The notes under the pieces are model-generated. The model did no database searches, was not told the origin of the DNA, and saw only the letters and a program-made list of their open reading frames with translations. The translations under genes were made by a program, and so were the position numbers. A stretch of 64,000 nt of DNA from the NCBI RefSeq assembly GCF_018531195.1, contig NZ_JAHDYS010000002.1:248001-312000 (forward strand), given 5' to 3'. Positions 44,867-55,135 of the stretch are shown in pieces. This stretch comes from Pelotalea chapellei (GTDB lineage: Bacteria > Desulfobacterota > Desulfuromonadia > Geobacterales > Pseudopelobacteraceae). Position 1 is the stretch's first letter, and the number at the start of each line of letters is the position of its first letter.

Positions 44867-47800
44867 ATGAAGATCAAACGCCTCGAAATATCAGGGTTTA
44901 AATCCTTTGCCGACAAGGTCGTGCTCGATTTCCAGCAGGGTGTGACCGGTGTGGTCGGCCCCAATGGCTGCGGCAAGTCCAATATCGTGGACGCTATCCG
45001 CTGGTGCATGGGGGAGCAGTCCGCCAAAAATCTGCGCGGCAAGGCGATGGAAGACGTTATTTTCGCCGGCAGCGAGACGCGCAAACCGCTCGGCATGGCT
45101 GAAGTATCGCTGATCTTCTCCACCGAGGATGGACGCGCGCCGGCAAAATACCTGGATTACGCTGAGATTCAGCTTACCCGCCGGCTGTACCGCGACGGCG
45201 AAAGTGACTATCTGATCAACCGGACCCCCTGCCGTCTGCTTGATATTACCGAACTATTCATGGACACCGGTGTCGGTACCCGAGCCTATTCGATTATTGA
45301 ACAGGGCAAAATCGGACAGATCCTGCATTCACGTCCGGAAGAACGGCGCTTTCTGATTGAAGAGGCGGCCGGGGTGACCAAGTTCAAGTCCCGCAAGCAC
45401 CTGGCATTGAAGAAGATCGAAGGGACCCGTCTTAATCTGGCCCGGTTGGGGGATGTGCTGGGAGAAATTCGCCGCCAGCTGGCTTCTTTGCAGCGGCAGG
45501 CCCGTAAGGCTGAAAAATTTCGTGAATACCGGGATGAACTGCGGGAGATAGATTTATTTTTCACCACCCGGGAGTACCTTGAAACCAGGAAACGAAGAGA
45601 GTCGGCAGAGCAGGAACTGGCTAGCCTCAATGAACGATTCCGCGAAACATTTGCCGCTTCCAGTGTTGGTGAATCGCGAGTGGAAGAGGCGCGGCTTGCG
45701 TTGGTGGAGGCTGAAAAAGTTCTTGCTGTGACCCAGGAAGAAATCTTCAAGATCAGGAGCGAGTCGAGTGCTGCCGAAAGCGGTCTGGAATTCCAGCGCA
45801 AGGAGCTTTCTTCGCTGACTGCCAGGTTGGCCCGCCTTGAATCTGAAAGCAGTGAACTGGGAGGACGGCTGGCAGAATGCATCGAGCAGCGCGCCCAACT
45901 GGAGCTGCGGCGTGATTCGACTGGAACTGGCAGTGTTGACCTGCAGACGGAACTGCTTCAGGCAGAAGAAGAACTGGTTGGTTTTCAGCAGGGAGAGGTG
46001 GAGGTCAGTCAGAATCTGGAAGCCCGGCGTAAAGAACTGTTTGCCGCTTTGTCTGAATCGGCTCAATTCAAGAGTCGTTATGAGAATGCCCGCAAGAGAC
46101 TGGCAACACTTTCCGAACGTCTGGAACGGCATGGCCGAGAGGGGATTCAGCTGGCAGAACGCCTTGAACTGGCCCAAAGACGTGCTGCAACAATCGATGC
46201 AGATTATGGCGGAGCCATTGGGGAGCAGGAATCTTACAGGGTTGAGTTGGCCGGGTTGCGGAAACGGGAAGATGAACTGAAATCTCGGCTGCCCGAAATG
46301 GAAAAAAAATGGCAAACCGCCCGGGATGATCTGAGCCGAAGTACATCACGCCTGCATTCACTGCGTGAGCTGGAAGCCCAGTTTGCCGGTTACGGGCAAG
46401 GGGTCAGGAATCTAATGAAAGCTTCTGAGCTTCGCCACCGTTTCAGTGGCGTTCTGGCTGATGCCGTGATTGCTCCCCCGGAGTTGGAGGCGGCACTTGA
46501 AGCAGTCTTGGCCGACCGTCTGCAGTGTGTGTTGTGCAGCAATGAAAGTGATGCTCTGGAATCTCTGGAATTCCTCAAGAAGAGCAATGGAGGCCGGGTT
46601 AGTCTGGCACTGTCGGTTGAGTTTGAACCTCAAGCAACCTCTGCAGTGGAGGGTGGGCAGCAACTTGATTCTCTGGTAGAGGTCTCCGGGCCATTTAGCG
46701 GCTTGATGCTGCGGCTTCTGACCGGCGTAATACTCGTGGATGGTCTTCCTGAGGCGCTTTCTCTTGCCCGCATACATCCCGGGCTGACTTTTGTTTCTCG
46801 GGACGGGGATGTGGTCAGCCTTGGCGGTGTTATTTCCGGCGGTTCTGCGGAACAGGTCAGGACAGGGATCATTCATAAAAAGCGCGAAATACGCGATCTG
46901 GAAGAGCGGGTGGAACTGCTTGAGCAGGATGTGGCGGGACTGGGGAGTGAACGTGATCAATTGCGCAGCCAGTCCCAGGAGGTGGCCGAAGGGCTGAAAA
47001 GCGTCGGGAGTCTGCTGCACCAGGCCGAATTGCGGCTGGCTGGATTAATCAAGGATCGCCAGCAGGCAGCGGATGAGATTGTCCGCACGGAAGAGCGGTT
47101 GGCTGTACAAAGTCTGGAGGCTGAAACCCTGCGTGAGGAGCACGAAGCTCTTGTGGGAGAAGAGACGCTTTCTCTGGAACAAATGAATACGACAGCTGCT
47201 GCCTCCCAGGGACTGGAGCAGGAGGTTAACAGGTTCAAAGAGGAGCTGGATGCCGGGCGGAGCAGGCTGGGACTCGCTCGTGAGCGGGTTACGGCACTGC
47301 GCGTGCGGGTTGCTACGCTTAAAGAGCAGCATGAAGCCCATCAACGGGGTCTTCTTGACCTGGAGCGGCAGGTGGATGACCTGCAGCGGCGTATGACCGC
47401 TGACCGGGAGGAAATGGAAAAAGGGGCTCTTGAGCGCAACCGCTTGCAGACTTCCATTGCTGAACAGAGCGAGCGGCTTGAAGCATTGGTGCTACGACAG
47501 GTTCGGGCTGAACAACAGCTGGCTGACGCACGATCTGGCTATGAAGCTGCCGGAGCTGTGCTGGCCGAAACCGAGGCAACCGTGAAGCTTTCCCGTGAAA
47601 ACCATGATGCAGTGCGCCAGGCTCAATCGGATCTGAAGGTACTTTTTTCGACTCTCAGTATGCAGGCAGAGCATCTCGAACGAGGGGTAATGGAGAAAAG
47701 CCGCATTACCATCAGTGAGGCGATGAGCAGTTTCGAGTCTGTAGAGTTTGATGAAGCTGAGCGGAGAGGGCGACAAGTTGAGCTGCAGCGTCTTTTAGAT

Positions 47801-48397
47801 GAGCTGGGTGAAGTTAATCTGATGGCAATTGATGAATGTGCGGGCATGGAGGAGCGCTTCACGTTCCTTGCGGCCCAGAAAGAGGACCTCGAGGAGTCGC
47901 TGCGTGGTCTGCAGCAGGCTATTCAGCGCATCAACCGCACGACACGTCAGCGATTTCAGGAAACCTACGCTTTGGTTAATGCAAAATTCCAGGAAGTCTT
48001 TCCGCGCCTGTTCTGCGGCGGGCGAGCTGAACTACGTCTGACCAATGAGGATGATCTGCTGGAGACCGGCATCGACATTATTGTGCAGCCTCCCGGCAAA
48101 AAGCTGCAGAACGTGACCCTGCTTTCCGGCGGGGAAAAAGCGCTGACCGCGGTGGCGCTGATTTTTTCGATTTTTCTGATCAAGCCGACCCCCTTCTGCT
48201 TGCTGGATGAAGTTGATGCGCCTCTGGACGATGCCAACATTGGTCGCTTCAATGACATGGTACGGGAAATGAGCGCGATCTCCCAGTTCATTATCATTAC
48301 CCATAACAAGGCCACCATGCAGGTGGCTGACTCGCTGTACGGTATTACCATGGAGTCGCCTGGCGCTTCCAGAGTGGTGTCGGTACGGCTGAATTAA
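44867..48397 (+). CDS. smc: Chromosome segregation protein SMC
   Basis: 1176 residues. The N-terminal Walker A GPNGCGKSNIVDAIRW, a coiled coil of about 300 residues, a hinge near residues 500-670, a second coiled coil, and the C-terminal LLSGGEKALTAVALIF signature with LLDEVDAPLDDAN are all present. SMC dimers load on DNA with ScpAB and organise the chromosome. It starts a run with the roadblock gene and ftsY, a common order. It marks the right edge of the accessory island. Confidence 0.97.
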   Translation: MKIKRLEISGFKSFADKVVLDFQQGVTGVVGPNGCGKSNIVDAIRWCMGEQSAKNLRGKAMEDVIFAGSETRKPLGMAEVSLIFSTEDGRAPAKYLDYAEIQLTRRLYRDGESDYLINRTPCRLLDITELFMDTGVGTRAYSIIEQGKIGQILHSRPEERRFLIEEAAGVTKFKSRKHLALKKIEGTRLNLARLGDVLGEIRRQLASLQRQARKAEKFREYRDELREIDLFFTTREYLETRKRRESAEQELASLNERFRETFAASSVGESRVEEARLALVEAEKVLAVTQEEIFKIRSESSAAESGLEFQRKELSSLTARLARLESESSELGGRLAECIEQRAQLELRRDSTGTGSVDLQTELLQAEEELVGFQQGEVEVSQNLEARRKELFAALSESAQFKSRYENARKRLATLSERLERHGREGIQLAERLELAQRRAATIDADYGGAIGEQESYRVELAGLRKREDELKSRLPEMEKKWQTARDDLSRSTSRLHSLRELEAQFAGYGQGVRNLMKASELRHRFSGVLADAVIAPPELEAALEAVLADRLQCVLCSNESDALESLEFLKKSNGGRVSLALSVEFEPQATSAVEGGQQLDSLVEVSGPFSGLMLRLLTGVILVDGLPEALSLARIHPGLTFVSRDGDVVSLGGVISGGSAEQVRTGIIHKKREIRDLEERVELLEQDVAGLGSERDQLRSQSQEVAEGLKSVGSLLHQAELRLAGLIKDRQQAADEIVRTEERLAVQSLEAETLREEHEALVGEETLSLEQMNTTAAASQGLEQEVNRFKEELDAGRSRLGLARERVTALRVRVATLKEQHEAHQRGLLDLERQVDDLQRRMTADREEMEKGALERNRLQTSIAEQSERLEALVLRQVRAEQQLADARSGYEAAGAVLAETEATVKLSRENHDAVRQAQSDLKVLFSTLSMQAEHLERGVMEKSRITISEAMSSFESVEFDEAERRGRQVELQRLLDELGEVNLMAIDECAGMEERFTFLAAQKEDLEESLRGLQQAIQRINRTTRQRFQETYALVNAKFQEVFPRLFCGGRAELRLTNEDDLLETGIDIIVQPPGKKLQNVTLLSGGEKALTAVALIFSIFLIKPTPFCLLDEVDAPLDDANIGRFNDMVREMSAISQFIIITHNKATMQVADSLYGITMESPGASRVVSVRLN

Positions 48398-48406
48398 TCA
48401 AGTATC

Positions 48407-48475
48407 GGGGGCCAGGAGCCAGGGACATGGGACTGGACAAAATTTTCCGATCCCCAGTCACTGTCCCTAGTCCCC
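48407..48475. repeat. Inverted GGGACTGG-type repeat between smc and the roadblock gene
   Basis: AGGGACATGGGACTGG (48420-48435) faces CCAGTCACTGTCCCT (48454-48468), giving an imperfect hairpin around an AT-rich loop. Units of GGGAC/AGTCCC recur. A related in-frame repeat is in the ABC-F gene at 34997. Confidence 0.55.
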
Positions 48476-48490
48476 TTTATCGGAGGTTTG

Positions 48491-48847
48491 ATGCCGTACA
48501 AGCAGATTATGAAAGATCTTGTCGAAAAAGTCCCTGGGGCGACCGGTGCCATAGTACTCGATTGGGAAGGGGAGGCAGTGCAGGAATACTGCTACTGTGA
48601 ACCGTATGAAATTCGTTTTGTGGCCGCCCACCAGGGGCTCGTTTTAAGCCAGCTTAGAGAGCTGCAGCAAACGGGACAGGGAGGAGCTATAGAGGAAGTT
48701 GTGGTAACCTCTTCAGATAGATCTCTGATTACCGGCTGTATCAACCAGGACTACTCGCTTATGCTGAGCATAGATCGCAGCTGTCCTGTGGCTTTAGCTC
48801 TACATCATTTTCGCACCACGATTACCGTACTCAGGAAGGAGATATGA
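48491..48847 (+). CDS. Roadblock/LC7 domain protein
   Basis: 118 residues from the ATG at 48491, with CGGAGG upstream. The fold pattern VPGATGAIVLDWEGEAVQEY, a central helix FVAAHQGLVLSQLRELQ, and strands ending ALHHFRTTITVLRKE fit roadblock/LC7 proteins such as MglB, which regulate small GTPases. Its TGA overlaps the ftsY start. Domain recognition is moderate. No small GTPase gene lies next to it. Confidence 0.7.
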   Translation: MPYKQIMKDLVEKVPGATGAIVLDWEGEAVQEYCYCEPYEIRFVAAHQGLVLSQLRELQQTGQGGAIEEVVVTSSDRSLITGCINQDYSLMLSIDRSCPVALALHHFRTTITVLRKEI

Positions 48848-49977
48848 TGGAGCAGCAGGAGAAAAAAGGATTCTTTCGGGGTCTGTTCAACAAAATCAGT
48901 GGAAAACCCGAAGAAGTGCCTCCGGAGAATCAGCCGGTGGAGGAGGAACAACAGGTAGAGCAGCCTCAGGAGGTTCGACCCGAGCAGGAGGAGCTCCATC
49001 CTCCCCTGCCAGTGGTTCCCGTGGTTGAAGAACCGCCCGCGGTTGTGGAAACACAGGCCAAGCCCAGTTTTTTCGAACGGCTTAAACAGGGATTGCAGAA
49101 AACCAAAGATGGTTTGGTAGGACGCATAGATACTCTGGTGTTGGGGAAAAAAGAGATAGATGCCGATACTCTGGAAGAGCTTGAGGAGATTCTGATAACC
49201 TCCGATATGGGGGTAAAAACTACCCTTGAGTTGGTGCGCACGTTGGAGCAGCGTTTGAAGCGCAACGATCTCAAGGATGGTGCGGCCCTGCGAGCCGCTC
49301 TGAAGGAAGAAATTCTGCAGCGACTTGAGCTGCATCATGCTCAGTTGAATCCTTCAACCCGCCATCCTTTCGTAATACTGGTGATCGGTGTTAATGGAGT
49401 CGGCAAAACCACCACGATCGGGAAACTGGCCTCGCGTTTTACGAGTGAGGGCAAGAAAGTTTTGCTTGCGGCAGCAGATACATTCCGCGCTGCCGCAGCC
49501 GAACAGCTGGTGGCTTGGGGTGAACGTGCCGGAGTGGATGTCATTCGTCACAAAGAGGGGGCCGATCCTTCGGCAGTGGTTTTTGATGCCTGCAAGGCTG
49601 CCCTGGCGCGTAATGTTGATATTTTAATTGTTGACACGGCGGGACGGTTGCACACAAAAGTTAATCTGATGGAAGAGATGAAAAAAATTCGCCGGGTGAT
49701 CGACAGGGAAATTCCCGGAGCACCACATGAGACCCTGCTGGTAGTGGATGCAGCTACAGGTCAGAATGCCATCTCGCAGGCCCGTCTTTTCAAAGAAGCG
49801 GCCGGGGTAAGTGGCATTGCATTGACCAAACTGGATGGTACGGCCAAGGGGGGCATCGTGGTCGCTGTCAGTCATGAATTTGCCCTCCCGGTGCGATACA
49901 TCGGGGTTGGCGAATCAATAGAAGATTTGCGCGATTTTGATCCACGAGAATTTACGGACGCACTCTTTCTCGCCTGA
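48844..49977 (+). CDS. ftsY: Signal recognition particle receptor FtsY
   Basis: 377 residues. An acidic, Pro/Glu-rich N-terminal A domain of about 90 residues precedes the NG domain. The GTPase motifs are [35 protein letters not shown] and [10 protein letters not shown]. FtsY receives ribosome-SRP complexes at the membrane. The ATG overlaps the stop of the roadblock gene. A second ATG one codon later is also usable. Confidence 0.97.
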   Translation: MMEQQEKKGFFRGLFNKISGKPEEVPPENQPVEEEQQVEQPQEVRPEQEELHPPLPVVPVVEEPPAVVETQAKPSFFERLKQGLQKTKDGLVGRIDTLVLGKKEIDADTLEELEEILITSDMGVKTTLELVRTLEQRLKRNDLKDGAALRAALKEEILQRLELHHAQLNPSTRHPFVILVIGVNGVGKTTTIGKLASRFTSEGKKVLLAAADTFRAAAAEQLVAWGERAGVDVIRHKEGADPSAVVFDACKAALARNVDILIVDTAGRLHTKVNLMEEMKKIRRVIDREIPGAPHETLLVVDAATGQNAISQARLFKEAAGVSGIALTKLDGTAKGGIVVAVSHEFALPVRYIGVGESIEDLRDFDPREFTDALFLA

Positions 49978-50093
49978 CAGAGGGGGCGCCAGGGTGCCAT
50001 GAAAGGGGCTATGAAGCCCGCAATTTCACGTAATTGGCCTTGACTTCATCCTGGTTTACACGTATATTCAGCACCCCGAAAGGAGTCTTATTT

Positions 50094-50291
50094 ATGAGTT
50101 CTGAATTGTTTCATGCCCTTGATGAAAAAGTCAGCGGCTTGTTGGAAAAATATGTATCATTGAAAGATGAAAATGCACTTTTGCTTGAAGAGATTGCTTC
50201 TCTCGAAGAGGCAAACAAGCGATTGCAGTCAGAGCGTGAAGGATTCAAGGCTGGTGTGGATGCCATTCTCAGCAAGTTGGAAGGCGTATGA
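50094..50291 (+). CDS. zapB: Cell division protein ZapB
   Basis: 65 residues from the ATG at 50094 with AAAGGAG upstream; the longer open frame has no support. The chain is almost all coiled coil (LDEKVSGLLEKYVSLKDENA onward), as expected for ZapB, which layers on the Z-ring with ZapA. zapA lies 22 bp downstream. The short length matches the family. Confidence 0.8.
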   Translation: MSSELFHALDEKVSGLLEKYVSLKDENALLLEEIASLEEANKRLQSEREGFKAGVDAILSKLEGV

Positions 50292-50313
50292 TAAGCCCGG
50301 GCGGTGACGCAGC

Positions 50314-50589
50314 ATGAAGACATCTCACTCGGTCACCATTCTCGGAAGAGAGCTTTCGGTCAAAAGTTCTGCGTCAGCAACAAAAGTTCAGGCGGTTGAA
50401 GCATTCGTAAATGGCAGGCTTCAGGAGATCGGTGCCGCTCTCAAGAGCGGCGATGCTCAGCTGGTACTGATGCTGGCGCTGCTCAATACCGCTGAACAAT
50501 ATCTGGATTTAAGAGCATTGCAGGAGGCCCAGGCTCCGCTGCTGGAAGAGCGGCTGAAGGTGCTCCTTGAGAAGATAGATGCTGCCTGA
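50314..50589 (+). CDS. zapA: Cell division protein ZapA
   Basis: 91 residues. SVTILGRELSVKS at the start, then AVEAFVNGRLQEIG and the helical LVLMLALLNTAEQYLDL, match ZapA, which bundles FtsZ filaments. In many Proteobacteria zapA is followed by the 6S RNA gene and the 5-FCL gene. Here 5-FCL follows after a 354-bp gap. Confidence 0.85.
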   Translation: MKTSHSVTILGRELSVKSSASATKVQAVEAFVNGRLQEIGAALKSGDAQLVLMLALLNTAEQYLDLRALQEAQAPLLEERLKVLLEKIDAA

Positions 50590-50619
50590 AAAGGCTGGCA
50601 GAGGGACAGCGGCCGACAC

Positions 50620-50930
50620 CTAAATGGTCAGGCCGAGCATGACGGAGATGTGCATTGGCCTTGCTGGTGCGAAGGTTCTTCAGGAAGACTTGATATATAT
50701 TCGCAATACAATAATCAGCCCCGACAGGTATGGCTGCTTTTAGCCTGCTTGCTGAATCTGAGAAACAGAATATATCTTAAACAGAAAGGAAGGAATAGCT
50801 CCCCGAGCTCAGGAACCAGGCATAACCTCATTCCACCGCATCTTGCGAGCCATTCCCGCGACCTTTCTCCCTCCCTGACCATCCTTTCCAGCACTCTGCC
50901 GGACTCCCCACTATTTTAAAAAAGAAGTTC
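50620..50930 (+). ncRNA. Possible 6S RNA locus, by position only
   Basis: The 354 bp between zapA and the 5-FCL gene hold no credible protein gene. In many Proteobacteria this same gap carries ssrS (6S RNA). A TACAAT box lies near 50706. CTGGCAGAG (50595-50603) can pair with CTCTGCCGG (50894-50902) across the gap, but this closing stem would enclose far more than a 6S-sized RNA. I could not confirm the 6S bulge structure, so the call rests on position. Exact ends and strand are unknown. Confidence 0.25.
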
Positions 50931-50943
50931 ATTCGGAAGCTTT

Positions 50944-51522
50944 ATGCCCAAGCGTACGCTTCGCCAACAGGTACTGGCACGACGCAAATCGCTTAGCCAG
51001 GAAGAATGGCGTGCTTCAAGTGATCTGGCCCAGTTGAACTTCCTTTCTCTGGAGGAATTCACCGGGGCGGAATGTGTCGCGCTCTATTCGCCGGCTCATC
51101 ATGAACCTGATACGACGATGATTCTTGGTGCAGCGATAGCGGCTGGAAAGAAGGTACTTTACCCGGTCGTGTGTGGAAACCACATGGTTTTGCGGCAGGT
51201 AGAGGGGGCAACATGTCTCACCCGGGGGTGTTTCGGCATTCTTGAACCCTGTTCCGGACCGGATCACCAGGCGGATGAGGCTGATCTTATTGTTGTTCCC
51301 GGAGTCGTATTCGACCTGAATGGTCACCGTATCGGTTATGGGAAAGGCTTTTACGACCGCTTCCTGCAGCACCCCGGCAGGCATGCTCATCTGGTCGGGC
51401 TCTGCTATGATTTCCAGGTAATGGACGAAATGTCTCTGCCTGTCGATCAACACGATATTCAAATGGAGGTACTAGTTACAGATAAACGAATAATTCACTG
51501 CGGAAGTAACCGGCGCCATTAA
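50944..51522 (+). CDS. 5-formyltetrahydrofolate cyclo-ligase
   Basis: 192 residues. The ATP/folate site VVFDLNGHRIGYGKGFYDRF near residues 120-140 is diagnostic. The enzyme converts 5-formyl-THF to 5,10-methenyl-THF with ATP. It lies between zapA and rny; rny starts 33 bp later. Confidence 0.93.
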   Translation: MPKRTLRQQVLARRKSLSQEEWRASSDLAQLNFLSLEEFTGAECVALYSPAHHEPDTTMILGAAIAAGKKVLYPVVCGNHMVLRQVEGATCLTRGCFGILEPCSGPDHQADEADLIVVPGVVFDLNGHRIGYGKGFYDRFLQHPGRHAHLVGLCYDFQVMDEMSLPVDQHDIQMEVLVTDKRIIHCGSNRRH

Positions 51523-51555
51523 ATGGTCCGGATTCACATAGAGGAGGTTACAGAT

Positions 51556-53118
51556 ATGGAAAACGTAATAATGATTGTAATAACCCTGGTGGCAGCTGTC
51601 GGTGCGTATATCGCCGGTAGCAGGATAAGCAAGAAAGACTCCGGCTCCATCGTCCGGCAGGCAGAAGAACTGGCCAGCAAAGTACTTGATGATGCCCGTC
51701 GTGAGGCAGAGACCATTGCCAAGGAGGCAGAGCTCAAGGCTAAAGACGAAGCGCTGCAAATCAAGGATGAGTATGAGCAGGAACTTCGTGAGAAAAAGAA
51801 GGAGCTCCAGGGTCTTGAGAAGCGGCTTGGACAGAAGGAAGAAAATCTGGACAAGAAAGTAGCTCTGTTCGATCAGAAAGAGCTTGATATTCTTAAGAAG
51901 GAACAGATTTTTACACAGAAAGAACAGTCTCTTCAGCAACGTGACGAGGAGCTGAAGCAGGCTGCTGATGTCCAGCGGGCTAAACTGGAAACAATCTCCG
52001 GCATGTCAGCATCGGAAGCCAAGAAGGAGCTGATGGATGCCATGGAGGATGAAGCAAAGCATGATGCCGCTAAATTGATTAAAATAATTGAGGAAGAAGC
52101 ACGCGAGACAGCCGATAAAAAAGCCAAAGAACTCATCTCCCTTGCTGTGCAGCGTTATGCCGGCGAATATGTGGCAGAGAAGACCGTCTCGGTCGTGCCA
52201 TTGCCGTCTGATGAGATGAAAGGGCGCATTATCGGACGCGAAGGGCGCAATATTCGTGCATTGGAAGCAGCTACTGGTATCGACCTGATTATTGATGACA
52301 CTCCGGAAGCGGTAATTCTTTCCGGCTTCAACCCTGTTCGCCGTGAAGTGGCACGTTTGTCCCTTGAAAAACTGATTGCCGACGGTCGTATCCATCCTGG
52401 CCGCATTGAGGAAGTGGTAGCCAAATCAACCGAAGAGGTTGAGCAGACCATCAAGGAAGCAGGGGAACAGGCAGCTTTCGACCTCGGTGTCCACGGAATC
52501 CATCCCGAGGTCCTCAAGCTCATTGGTCGTCTTCGTTACCGCACATCCTACACGCAAAACGTATACCAGCATTCTCTGGAAGTCGCCTTTCTCTGCGGCA
52601 TCATGGCCGCCGAGCTTGGCGTCAACGTGAAGCAGGCCAAGCGTGCCGGACTGCTGCATGACCTTGGCAAGGCTGTTGATCATGAAGTTGAAGGTTCCCA
52701 TGCCGTGATCGGTGCCGAGCTGGCCCGTAAATATGGTGAGTCTCCAAAGATCGTGCATGCCATCATGGCCCACCATGAAGATGAAAAACCGACCACTGTC
52801 CTGGCTGTTCTTGTTCAAGCTGCTGACGCCCTCTCCGGCGCCCGCCCTGGTGCCCGGCGTGAGATGATGGAAACTTATGTAAAACGACTGGATGATCTGG
52901 AGCGCATTGCCACCTCTTTCAGCGGGGTGACCAATTCTTTTGCCATCCAGGCCGGCCGTGAAATTCGTGTAATGGTGTCAAGCGATCAGATAACCGATGA
53001 CCAGTCTCTGATCATGGCACGTGACATAGCCAAGAAGATCGAAGCCGAAATGACTTATCCAGGTCAGATCAAAGTTAACGTAATCAGGGAAACCAGGGCA
53101 GTGGAATATGCCCGTTAA
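51556..53118 (+). CDS. rny: Ribonuclease Y
   Basis: 520 residues from the ATG at 51556, with GAGGAGG upstream. An N-terminal membrane helix (residues 3-18) is followed by a coiled coil to about residue 200. A KH domain ([20 protein letters not shown]) and an HD domain ([17 protein letters not shown] and [12 protein letters not shown]) follow. RNase Y starts mRNA decay at the membrane. It overlaps the YmdB-like gene by 11 nt, a widely kept pair. Confidence 0.96.
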   Translation: MENVIMIVITLVAAVGAYIAGSRISKKDSGSIVRQAEELASKVLDDARREAETIAKEAELKAKDEALQIKDEYEQELREKKKELQGLEKRLGQKEENLDKKVALFDQKELDILKKEQIFTQKEQSLQQRDEELKQAADVQRAKLETISGMSASEAKKELMDAMEDEAKHDAAKLIKIIEEEARETADKKAKELISLAVQRYAGEYVAEKTVSVVPLPSDEMKGRIIGREGRNIRALEAATGIDLIIDDTPEAVILSGFNPVRREVARLSLEKLIADGRIHPGRIEEVVAKSTEEVEQTIKEAGEQAAFDLGVHGIHPEVLKLIGRLRYRTSYTQNVYQHSLEVAFLCGIMAAELGVNVKQAKRAGLLHDLGKAVDHEVEGSHAVIGAELARKYGESPKIVHAIMAHHEDEKPTTVLAVLVQAADALSGARPGARREMMETYVKRLDDLERIATSFSGVTNSFAIQAGREIRVMVSSDQITDDQSLIMARDIAKKIEAEMTYPGQIKVNVIRETRAVEYAR

Positions 53119-53893
53119 AATTCTCTTCATAGGGGATATTATCGGCAAACCGGGACGTCAGGCGCTCTCACGCGAGTTGGACCGCCTGGTTGACCGGCAC
53201 TGTATCGATCTGGTGATCGTTAACGGTGAAAATGCTGCCGGTGGTTTCGGGCTGACTACAGAAACAGTCAAAGAGTTGTTTGACATCGGTGTTCATGGCA
53301 TCACCAGCGGCAACCATATCTGGGACAAAAAAGAGCAGGTGCCCATGGTGCTTGCTCACCCGCATGTCATCCGCCCGGCCAATTATCCTGATGGAGCAGC
53401 CGGTCGGGGCAGCATGATTCTGACCACACCGGGTGGAGTAAAGGTTGGGGTCCTGAATCTTGAAGGGCGCATTTACATGAAGAACCTTGAGTGCCCCTTC
53501 CGAGTTGCCGACCGGGAGATTGAATCCCTGCGACAGGAGACGGCTGTCATCTTCGTGGATTTTCATGCGGAAGCCACTTCGGAAAAGTCAGCCTTGGGAT
53601 GGTACCTGGATGGTCGGGTCAGTGCGGTGATCGGCACTCACACCCATGTGCAGACTGCGGATGAACGGATCCTTACCCAAGGTACAGCTTACATGTCCGA
53701 TGCCGGCATGACCGGTAGCTTTGATTCCGTGATTGGCATCGGCAAGGAAGAAGCTATCCGCAAGTTTATGACCCAGCTGCCGGTAAAATTCGAAGTGCCA
53801 AAGAAAGATATCCGTCTGAATGGTGTGGTTGTGGAAGTCGACGAAGCGACCGGCAACGCACTGGCAATAGAGCGTATCGCTGTAACCTGCTGA
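53108..53893 (+). CDS. YmdB-like metallophosphoesterase (TIGR00282)
   Basis: 261 residues. The metal-binding motifs are [32 protein letters not shown] and [10 protein letters not shown]. In B. subtilis YmdB is a phosphodiesterase acting on 2',3'-cyclic nucleotides and influences biofilm and motility decisions. It overlaps rny upstream and lies 25 bp before tyrS. Confidence 0.92.
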   Translation: MPVKILFIGDIIGKPGRQALSRELDRLVDRHCIDLVIVNGENAAGGFGLTTETVKELFDIGVHGITSGNHIWDKKEQVPMVLAHPHVIRPANYPDGAAGRGSMILTTPGGVKVGVLNLEGRIYMKNLECPFRVADREIESLRQETAVIFVDFHAEATSEKSALGWYLDGRVSAVIGTHTHVQTADERILTQGTAYMSDAGMTGSFDSVIGIGKEEAIRKFMTQLPVKFEVPKKDIRLNGVVVEVDEATGNALAIERIAVTC

Positions 53894-53918
53894 ACTATAT
53901 CACCCGAGGTTTCCAATA

Positions 53919-55130
53919 ATGTCCGTAGCTGAACAGATGGCTGTAATCAAGCGTGGCTCCGTTGAAGTCCTTATAGAGAAGGAACTTGAGAGCAAACTGG
54001 AAAAATCACTTGCTGCCGGCGTTCCTCTCAAAATCAAGGCCGGGTTCGATCCCACCGCGCCTGACCTGCATCTGGGACATACGGTACTGATTCACAAACT
54101 GCGTCAGTTTCAGAAGCTGGGTCACGAAGTCAATTTCCTGATCGGTGACTTCACTGGCATGATTGGCGATCCCACCGGCAAGTCTGAAACCCGTAAAGTG
54201 CTGACCCGTGAAGATGTGCTTCGCAATGCGGAAACCTACAAGGAACAGGTTTTTAAAATTCTGGACCCCGAGAAAACAAAGGTAGTCTTCAACTCAACTT
54301 GGCTAAACGAGCTGGGCGCTGGTGGTATGATCGGTCTGGCCTCAAAATATACGGTTGCCCGCATGCTTGAACGCGACGATTTTCATAAACGGTTTTCTAC
54401 CCAGCAGCCGATAGCCATTCATGAGTTCCTGTATCCTCTGATACAGGGATATGATTCCGTGGCACTACATTCGGATGTGGAACTGGGGGGCACGGATCAG
54501 AAATTCAACCTGTTGATGGGGCGTGAGCTGCAGCGTGAGTGGGGGCAGACACCCCAATGTGTTCTAACGATGCCTCTTCTGGAAGGTCTGGATGGTGTCA
54601 ACAAGATGTCCAAATCTCTGGGGAATTACATTGGCATCAACGAACCTGCTGACGAGATATTCGGAAAGGTCATGTCTATCTCGGACGAGTTGATGATCCG
54701 TTATTACGAACTGCTTTCCGACATGCCGCTGGCTGATCTGGAGAAACTGAAGCAGGGTCTTGGCGATCGAACGATGCACCCCATGGCTGCCAAGAAGGCA
54801 CTTGGCCGGGAAATTGTCTCACGCTTCCATGGTGCCGGCGCCGGTGAGATTGCAGAAGAAAATTTCGTAAAACGTTTCAAGCAGAATGAGGTGCCTGATG
54901 AGATGCCGCAGGTCAGTTATCGCCTGGCCGACGGCAGTGTATTGCTGGCCAAGGCAATGACAGAGGCAGGTCTGACAAAATCTAACGGTGAGGGTCGCCG
55001 CTCTATCGATGGCGGCGGGGTTAAGTTGAATGGTGAAAAAGTCAGTGATGTTAATTTGGAACTTTCCAGCGGCGGAGAATATATTGTTCAGATCGGCAAG
55101 CGTCGCTTTGCCAGAATAATGGTGGCCTGA
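53919..55130 (+). CDS. tyrS: Tyrosyl-tRNA synthetase
   Basis: 403 residues. The class I motifs HLGHTVL (HIGH-type) near residue 48 and KMSKSLGN near residue 228 are present. The C-terminal S4-like domain ([20 protein letters not shown]) binds tRNA. The length and N-terminus fit the TyrRS group of many Gram-negative bacteria. The start has only weak ribosome-site support. The ABC-F gene begins 5 bp after the stop. Confidence 0.95.
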   Translation: MSVAEQMAVIKRGSVEVLIEKELESKLEKSLAAGVPLKIKAGFDPTAPDLHLGHTVLIHKLRQFQKLGHEVNFLIGDFTGMIGDPTGKSETRKVLTREDVLRNAETYKEQVFKILDPEKTKVVFNSTWLNELGAGGMIGLASKYTVARMLERDDFHKRFSTQQPIAIHEFLYPLIQGYDSVALHSDVELGGTDQKFNLLMGRELQREWGQTPQCVLTMPLLEGLDGVNKMSKSLGNYIGINEPADEIFGKVMSISDELMIRYYELLSDMPLADLEKLKQGLGDRTMHPMAAKKALGREIVSRFHGAGAGEIAEENFVKRFKQNEVPDEMPQVSYRLADGSVLLAKAMTEAGLTKSNGEGRRSIDGGGVKLNGEKVSDVNLELSSGGEYIVQIGKRRFARIMVA

Positions 55131-55135
55131 CCCGA

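Noticed and set aside
50650-50919. 89-codon open frame in the zapA to 5-FCL gap
   Set aside because: No ribosome site or family pattern, and composition unlike the neighbours.
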